DNA of 9,551 nt from Lachnoclostridium phytofermentans (GTDB lineage Bacteria > Bacillota > Clostridia > Lachnospirales > Lachnospiraceae). A model generated the notes under the pieces. That model worked only from the letters and a program-made list of their open reading frames with translations. It was not told the origin of the DNA and ran no database searches. Of this stretch, positions 5,539-9,551 are shown one piece after another; position 1 is the stretch's first letter, and each line of letters begins with the position of its first letter. The position numbers were made by a program, and so were the translations under genes. The stretch spans positions 1 to 9,551 of the forward strand of contig DPVV01000111.1 in NCBI GenBank assembly GCA_003526525.1, in the 5' to 3' direction.

Positions 5539-6939
5539 ATGAGTGAAAATCATAAAGATAATAGAATAGAAATCAAATCACCTATCGATAATGAAGTATT
5601 AGGTACAGTTCCTGCGATGACAAGAGAGCAAGTGGATGCAAAACTAATCGAAGCCAGAAAAGCTTTTAAGGAGTGGAAGGGTATTCCTCTTTTTGAAAAG
5701 GCAGATAGAATTAATAAAGTTGCAGACTTATTGATGGAACATATCGATGAACTCTCTGCCTTACTTATGAAAGAAATAGCAAAGGATGAAAAGTCAGCTC
5801 GTTCTGAAGTTTCTAGGACTGCAGATTTTATACGATTTACTACTGATATAGCGAAAAGTATGCAAGGAGAAACGATTCAAAGTGATCGTTTTCCTGGCTT
5901 TAGCCAAGATAAAATATCCATGGTTACCAGAGTCCCTTTGGGTGTAGTACTTGCAATTTCTCCATTTAATTATCCAGTGAATCTAGCAGCTTCCAAAATA
6001 GCACCTGCGTTAGTTGCTGGTAATACGGTTGTGTTTAAGCCTGCAACACAGGGTTCCTTAAGTGGTGTTTATTTGGCAGATTTATTTTACAAAGCTGGTA
6101 TTCCAGAAGGTGTTTTATCGGTAATCACCGGAAAAGGCTCTGAAATAGGTGACTATGTGGTAACACATAAAGGTATTGATTTTATTAACTTTACTGGTAG
6201 TACGGAAGTTGGTAAACACATATCTGAAATCACATCGATGGTTCCAGTTATGATGGAGCTTGGTGGAAAAGATGCTGCCATTGTTTTAAAAGATGCTGAC
6301 TTAGATCTTGCTGCAAAAAATATTGTTGCTGGAGGTTATTCTTATTCCGGCCAAAGATGTACAGCAGTGAAACGAATTTTAGCAGATGAAACCATTGCAG
6401 ATTCTTTAGTTGAGAAAATGAAAGTATTAGTTGAACAATTAAAGACGGGAAATCCTTCTGAAAAGGATGTTACGATTGTACCACTCATCAGCGAAAAGGC
6501 AGCTGATTTTGTGTGTGGATTGATTGATGATGCACTTGAAAAGGGAGCAACTTTAATTACTGGTGGAAAGAGAAATGGAAACTTAATAACTCCAACACTA
6601 TTTGATAATGTCACAACTGATATGAGAATCGCCTGGGAAGAACCATTTGGTCCTGTATTACCTGTTATGCGAGTTAAAACCGTCGAGGAAGCGATTAAAA
6701 TTGCGAATGAATCGGATTATGGATTACAAAGTGCTGTATTTACTCAAAATATTAACGATGCTTTCTCAGTTGCAGATAAATTAGAAGTTGGTACTGTTCA
6801 AATTAATAATAAAACAGAACGTGGACCAGATCATTTCCCATTCTTGGGGGTAAAATCCTCAGGTCTTGGAACACAAGGAATCCGTTATTCCATTGAAACT
6901 ATGACACGTCCTAAAGCTACCGTTATTAATTTACATTAA
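5539..6939 (+). CDS. gapN: NADP-dependent non-phosphorylating glyceraldehyde-3-phosphate dehydrogenase (GapN)
   Basis: This 466-aa aldehyde dehydrogenase oxidises glyceraldehyde-3-phosphate directly to 3-phosphoglycerate. It makes NADPH and bypasses the ATP-yielding step of lower glycolysis. It can be followed along its length against the Streptococcus mutans GapN that I recall, with a constant offset of about 10 residues. Landmarks are ISPFNYPVN (140-148, oxyanion Asn144), Lys167 in FKPATQG (166-172), INFTGSTEVG (216-225), general base Glu240 in ELGGKD, catalytic Cys274 in SGQRCTAVKR, EEPFGP (367-372) and INNKTERG (422-429). Arg93, Tyr145 and Arg273 match residues that bind the substrate phosphate in GapN. 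These argue for GapN over a generic aldehyde dehydrogenase. The enzyme is cytosolic and usually tetrameric. The gene stands alone with its own promoter and terminator, and all key residues are present. Confidence 0.92.
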   Translation: MSENHKDNRIEIKSPIDNEVLGTVPAMTREQVDAKLIEARKAFKEWKGIPLFEKADRINKVADLLMEHIDELSALLMKEIAKDEKSARSEVSRTADFIRFTTDIAKSMQGETIQSDRFPGFSQDKISMVTRVPLGVVLAISPFNYPVNLAASKIAPALVAGNTVVFKPATQGSLSGVYLADLFYKAGIPEGVLSVITGKGSEIGDYVVTHKGIDFINFTGSTEVGKHISEITSMVPVMMELGGKDAAIVLKDADLDLAAKNIVAGGYSYSGQRCTAVKRILADETIADSLVEKMKVLVEQLKTGNPSEKDVTIVPLISEKAADFVCGLIDDALEKGATLITGGKRNGNLITPTLFDNVTTDMRIAWEEPFGPVLPVMRVKTVEEAIKIANESDYGLQSAVFTQNINDAFSVADKLEVGTVQINNKTERGPDHFPFLGVKSSGLGTQGIRYSIETMTRPKATVINLH

Positions 6940-6947
6940 TACGATAT

Positions 6948-6990
6948 AGAGATCAAGAATTAATATGATTTAGAGATATAAGAATTAATA
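6948..6990 (+). repeat. Imperfect direct repeat preceding and overlapping the gapN terminator
   Basis: Copy 1, AGAGATCAAGAATTAATA (6948-6965), and copy 2, AGAGATATAAGAATTAATA (6972-6990), differ by about two positions. Copy 2 is the left arm of the terminator. Copy 1 could pair imperfectly with the same right arm, so the array looks like a duplicated stem arm. Confidence 0.75.
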
Positions 6991-7020
6991 GGATACATGA
7001 ATTCTTATATCTCTTTTCTT
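6972..7020 (+). terminator. Strong intrinsic terminator after gapN
   Basis: A perfect 15-bp stem pairs 6972-6986 (AGAGATATAAGAATT) with 7000-7014 (AATTCTTATATCTCT) around a 13-base loop. It is followed by TTTCTT. It lies 32 bases past the gapN stop and separates gapN from the GNAT gene. Confidence 0.88.
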
Positions 7021-7109
7021 ATTACCTCTATATGGAGTATGATTAAAAAAGGGATTAAGAAGTTTCATCATTACAAAGTACACTAAATATTTAGTAATGG
7101 AGGGATATA

Positions 7110-7958
7110 ATGATTTGCTATAGGATGTTAAAGAATGTAGAAATGGAAACATTACATATTGCCTTTGTGGAAGCATTTTCTGATTATCAAGTTAAAATTG
7201 ACTTACCTTTTTGGAAGTTTCATCAGATGTTAAAACGGAGGGGATTTGATCCTGAACTCTCGATAGGAGCATTTGAAGACGAGAGATTAGTTGCATTTGT
7301 TCTAAATGGTTATCGTGATTGGAACGGGAAGAAAACTGTATACGATTTTGGGACAGGTGTGGTAGTAGACTATAGAAGACGTGGTATTACAAGTGAAATG
7401 CTGCAACGAATCAAAGAAAAAATGAGAGAAAGAGGAATAGACCAGTATCTACTGGAAGTATTGCAGACGAATCAATCTGCAGTTTCACTATATCAGAAGC
7501 AAGGATTTCATATTCAAAGAACTTATTCTTGCTATCATTTAGATAAGAACAATTTATCTCAAAGTACTACATACAGCGTGGAAAGTGTGGAAAGCATCGA
7601 ATTAGAAATGTTATATGAGTTTTGGGATTTTAAACCTTCCTGGCAGAATTCTATCGAATCTGTAAAAGCGGTATCGGAAGACTTTCATTATGCTATAGTA
7701 AGAAATGATAACATAATCATTGGCTATGGAATCATCGATAAAAGGACTGGTGACATACCTCAAATTGCGGTTCATAAAGAATATAGAGGAAAAGGGATTG
7801 CAAGCAGTATTCTATCAGAACTTGCTAAAAATACAGAAGCCATGAAGCTAAGCATACTTAATATTGAAATACCTTTAAGGTCAATGGAGGAATTTTTGTT
7901 AAAGGTAGGTTTTACCTCTTATGTAGGACAGTATGAAATGCTTTTAAAGGTGGAATAG
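7110..7958 (+). CDS. Tandem GNAT-family N-acetyltransferase
   Basis: This 282-aa protein holds two GNAT folds. The first (about 1-145) has the acetyl-CoA pyrophosphate-binding motif A at VVVDYRRRGI (84-93). The expected motif-B asparagine and SLYQKQGFH segment (121-134) follows. The second (about 155-280) has a shorter motif at VHKEYRGKGIAS (221-232) and a divergent end. GNAT enzymes move an acetyl group from acetyl-CoA to an amine on a small molecule, peptide, antibiotic or protein, and the acceptor cannot be named here. In two-domain members one half is often catalytically dead, and which half works is not clear from sequence. The start ATG at 7110 follows GGAGGG (7099-7104). No terminator follows. 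Instead the 13-bp repeat array begins right at the stop codon, and the dioxygenase gene may be co-transcribed. Confidence 0.87.
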   Translation: MICYRMLKNVEMETLHIAFVEAFSDYQVKIDLPFWKFHQMLKRRGFDPELSIGAFEDERLVAFVLNGYRDWNGKKTVYDFGTGVVVDYRRRGITSEMLQRIKEKMRERGIDQYLLEVLQTNQSAVSLYQKQGFHIQRTYSCYHLDKNNLSQSTTYSVESVESIELEMLYEFWDFKPSWQNSIESVKAVSEDFHYAIVRNDNIIIGYGIIDKRTGDIPQIAVHKEYRGKGIASSILSELAKNTEAMKLSILNIEIPLRSMEEFLLKVGFTSYVGQYEMLLKVE

Positions 7959-7967
7959 TAGAATAGG

Positions 7968-8094
7968 GCTAACAAATACAGCTAACAAATAGAGCTAATA
8001 AATAGAATTATCGAATAGAGCTATCGAATACAGCTATCAAATAGAGCTAACAAATAGAGTTATCGAGAGTTAGCGAATAGAGTTAGCAAATAGA
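7968..8094 (+). repeat. 13-bp tandem repeat array (about 10 units)
   Basis: Ten head-to-tail units share the consensus G-Y-T-A-W-C-R-A-A-T-A-G-A. Units start at 7968, 7981, 7994, 8007, 8020, 8033, 8046, 8059 (shortened to 10 bases), 8069 and 8082. Partial GAATAG copies lie at 7953-7958 and 7961-7966, so the array grows out of the GNAT stop codon. Unit variants (GCTAACAAATAGA, GCTATCGAATACA, GTTAGCAAATAGA) are mixed, so the array is not freshly duplicated. The unit length is not a multiple of three and each unit carries TAA or TAG in some frame. It is therefore non-coding and blocks read-through in all plus frames. Confidence 0.93.
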
Positions 8095-8179
8095 ACTGGT
8101 TAAGCTAGAAATAAAAGATTGCATATATAGACTGAACATAGAATAAGGAAAAACAAATCAGTAAGGGAGGGAAAAAGAT

Positions 8180-8941
8180 ATGTTACCATCTTTATTTATA
8201 TGTCATGGTGGCCCATCCATCGTATTTGAGAAGAACGAATATACCGCATTTTTGAAAGAATATAGTTCAAAAATTAAACCGAAGGCAATTGTTGTTTTTA
8301 CAGCTCACTGGGAAAACGAAATTACTACAATTTCTTCAATGAATGGTGTTTATGACATGATTTATGATTTTTACGGTTTTCCAAAAGAACTATATGCTAT
8401 TAAATATTTAGCAAAAGGATCTCCTGAAATTGCTTTAAAAGTAAAAAGTCTGCTGGAAAATAAGGGTATCGAGAGTTGTCTTGATGAAAAGAGAGGACTT
8501 GATCATGGAACATGGGATATCTTGTATCTCATGTTTCCGAAGGCAGATATACCTGTGATACAAATTTCAGTGAATCCATTTATGCCAATGGAGGAGCAAT
8601 ATAAAATAGGAGAAGCGTTAAAGTCCGTTGGTGAAGAGGATATTCTTGTCATTGGCAGCGGCTCAACCGTTCATAATCTGAGTACTCTAGCTGATGTAAA
8701 GGAGCCAATTCGCTGGGCTGTGGAATTTGATGATTGGTTAATTGAAAAGGTAGAAAACAAGAACCTTGAGGAGTTGTTTTCTTATCAAAACCTAGCTCCT
8801 CATGCGAAATTAGCTGTTCCCAGAGAAGAACATATTGTTCCGTTATTTATTGCTCTTGGAAGCGGGCAGAGAAAGGAACCGAATTTACTTCATCGTAGCT
8901 ATAGCTTTGGAACACTTACGAATCTGGCTTTTGAGTTCTAA
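8180..8941 (+). CDS. DODA-type extradiol aromatic ring-opening dioxygenase-like protein (LigB/YgiD family)
   Basis: This 253-aa cytosolic protein matches the family that includes E. coli YgiD (4,5-DOPA extradiol dioxygenase). Visible landmarks are CHGGPS (8-13, His9), TAHWEN (41-46, His43), YDFYGFPKELY (62-72), RGLDHGTWDILY (105-116, His109), GSGSTVHNL (159-167, His165) and PREEHIVPL (214-222, His218). The five histidines line up with the metal-binding and active-site histidines of YgiD-type enzymes, so the metal site looks intact. Family members open catechol rings using O2, with Zn2+ or Fe2+. The real substrate here is unknown, and many bacterial members are uncharacterised. The start at 8180 follows GGGAGGG (8165-8171). 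The length is typical. The gene follows the GNAT gene across the repeat array and ends before an 18-bp-stem terminator. Confidence 0.88.
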   Translation: MLPSLFICHGGPSIVFEKNEYTAFLKEYSSKIKPKAIVVFTAHWENEITTISSMNGVYDMIYDFYGFPKELYAIKYLAKGSPEIALKVKSLLENKGIESCLDEKRGLDHGTWDILYLMFPKADIPVIQISVNPFMPMEEQYKIGEALKSVGEEDILVIGSGSTVHNLSTLADVKEPIRWAVEFDDWLIEKVENKNLEELFSYQNLAPHAKLAVPREEHIVPLFIALGSGQRKEPNLLHRSYSFGTLTNLAFEF

Positions 8942-8957
8942 AATCTTATATTTTTAT

Positions 8958-9029
8958 ATGATGATGGAATTTGCTAGAGGCTTTATGGTCGAAGTGGGAC
9001 CCATTGACAAGATTAAAGAAGTATATTAA
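8958..9029 (+). other. Short frame, possible small ORF or gene fragment
   Basis: A 23-codon frame begins with three consecutive ATG codons and encodes MMMEFARGFMVEVGPIDKIK plus EVY. It starts 16 bases after the dioxygenase stop and ends just before the terminator. It has no Shine-Dalgarno sequence, and its start region is unusually AT-rich. The peptide reads like the C-terminal tail of a larger protein, so a deletion remnant is as likely as a functional small ORF. I do not recognise it. Confidence 0.2.
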
Positions 9030-9038
9030 GAAAGTAAG

Positions 9039-9092
9039 AAAAAGCTGATTTTCCTAGCTAAGTAAATGTGCTTTAGGAAAATCAGCTTTTTT
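9039..9092 (+). terminator. Strong, probably bidirectional terminator after the dioxygenase gene
   Basis: A perfect 18-bp stem pairs 9039-9056 (AAAAAGCTGATTTTCCTA) with 9074-9091 (TAGGAAAATCAGCTTTTT) around a 17-base loop. It has a T tract to the right and an A-rich tract to the left. It sits between convergent genes, so it can stop transcripts arriving from both sides. Confidence 0.9.
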
Positions 9093-9145
9093 AATATAAA
9101 AGAAATTTTACCGCAATTTCCTATATATTTAGCAAGAAATTAAAC

Positions 9146-9165
9146 ATTGAGAAACGTGTCTCAAT
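9146..9165. repeat. 20-bp near-perfect palindrome in the convergent spacer
   Basis: ATTGAGA (9146-9152) and TCTCAAT (9159-9165) flank AACGTG. Nine of ten mirrored positions pair across the 20 bases. No T tract follows on either side. It could be a protein-binding site or a weak hairpin. Its place between two convergent gene ends argues against a classic operator. Confidence 0.55.
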
Positions 9166-9201
9166 CTTCGAACTTGTAAATTACATCATTCAAATTATAA
9201 T

Positions 9202-9551
9202 CTATGAAATTATCTTTTCATCCTGAAACAAGAAGATACCTTTACCACAGCCCACCGGTTTTCCATTTAATAGCCAGTCTGCGTAAGCTCGTTGCAATGA
9301 TGTAGTTCTTGGTAACTCGGATAATGGCTTATCTGTGTCTTTGTAAAAAATTCTCCATAAATCATACTTATTTTCATCAATTTCTGTACTATATATGGTA
9401 AATAATTTTATAAAGTTTAAAATATTTGAATCCTTTGGAAGGAACTCTAAGTGATAAGGGAATAGTAACCAAGAGTTGCATACAAACACAGTAGGGCGCT
9501 CTTTAAAATATTCCTTATAAAACTCTGCAGCTTTGCCAAAGGAGTCCATAC
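9202..9551 (-). CDS. GNAT_C-domain acyltransferase, C-terminal part, truncated at window edge
   Basis: The minus-strand frame ends at TAG (9202-9204) and runs off the right edge. The Met at 9547-9549 is probably internal. The visible 115 residues resemble the C-terminal domain of acyltransferase domain-containing proteins common in Clostridia (GNAT_C-type). Recognisable blocks are the FYKEYFKERP segment (10-19), VCNSWLLFP (23-31), LPKDSNILNF (37-46), LPRTTSLQRAY (79-89) and a GxGKGIFLF end (about 100-108). The match is from memory of the domain pattern, not a search. The N-terminal part, which would show whether the catalytic residues are present, lies outside the window. The gene converges on the dioxygenase gene and shares the terminator at 9039-9092. 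Confidence 0.7.
   Translation of the reverse strand, partial: MDSFGKAAEFYKEYFKERPTVFVCNSWLLFPYHLEFLPKDSNILNFIKLFTIYSTEIDENKYDLWRIFYKDTDKPLSELPRTTSLQRAYADWLLNGKPVGCGKGIFLFQDEKIIS

Noticed and set aside
7968..8094. CRISPR-like array
   Set aside because: Units are 13 bp, directly abutting and imperfect, with no unique spacers and no cas genes nearby. This is a simple tandem repeat.

Overview
The window is AT-rich DNA with strong AGGAGG-type ribosome binding sites and A+T-rich spacers. Together with a BspA-type leucine-rich-repeat protein, a GapN-type dehydrogenase and a GNAT_C-type acyltransferase, this points to a Gram-positive Clostridia genome, most likely a Lachnospiraceae-like anaerobe (inference from style and gene content, not from a marker gene). 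The first 14 bases match the end of the Illumina read-1 adapter. The left edge is therefore a contig end carrying sequencing adapter, and the first gene is truncated there.

Layout, left to right: (1) the 3' part of a gene for a putative HExxH zinc-peptidase-like protein (to 597), closed by a strong terminator; (2) a calcineurin-like metallophosphoesterase (788-1678); (3) a TrmH/SpoU-family RNA 2'-O-methyltransferase (1762-2478) with a terminator; (4) a 364-base stretch with no intact gene, holding what may be remains of a broken reading frame; (5) a secreted BspA-like LRR_5 protein of 662 aa (2941-4929) with a C-terminal Ig-like domain; (6) a 609-base spacer with a terminator, a long imperfect hairpin and a near-consensus sigma-A promoter; (7) gapN (5539-6939), a non-phosphorylating NADP-dependent glyceraldehyde-3-phosphate dehydrogenase, with a 15-bp-stem terminator; (8) a tandem GNAT acetyltransferase (7110-7958); (9) a 13-bp tandem repeat array (about 7968-8094); (10) a DODA/LigB-type extradiol dioxygenase-like protein (8180-8941) with an 18-bp-stem terminator; (11) on the minus strand, the C-terminal part of a GNAT_C-domain acyltransferase running off the right edge.

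All intact genes lie on the plus strand. Most have their own ribosome binding site and are separated from the next gene by an intrinsic terminator, so this looks like a row of independently transcribed housekeeping and accessory genes rather than one operon. The metallophosphoesterase and methyltransferase genes (83-base gap, no terminator seen) and the GNAT and dioxygenase genes (joined by the repeat array, no terminator seen) are the only pairs that could be co-transcribed. I see no CRISPR array, insertion sequence, tRNA or rRNA, and no convincing new multi-gene system. The most unusual elements are the 13-bp repeat array, the regular 23-residue cysteine ladder of the LRR protein with its unrecognised N-terminal domain, the broken frame at about 2734-2937, and the hairpin and promoter structures upstream of gapN.
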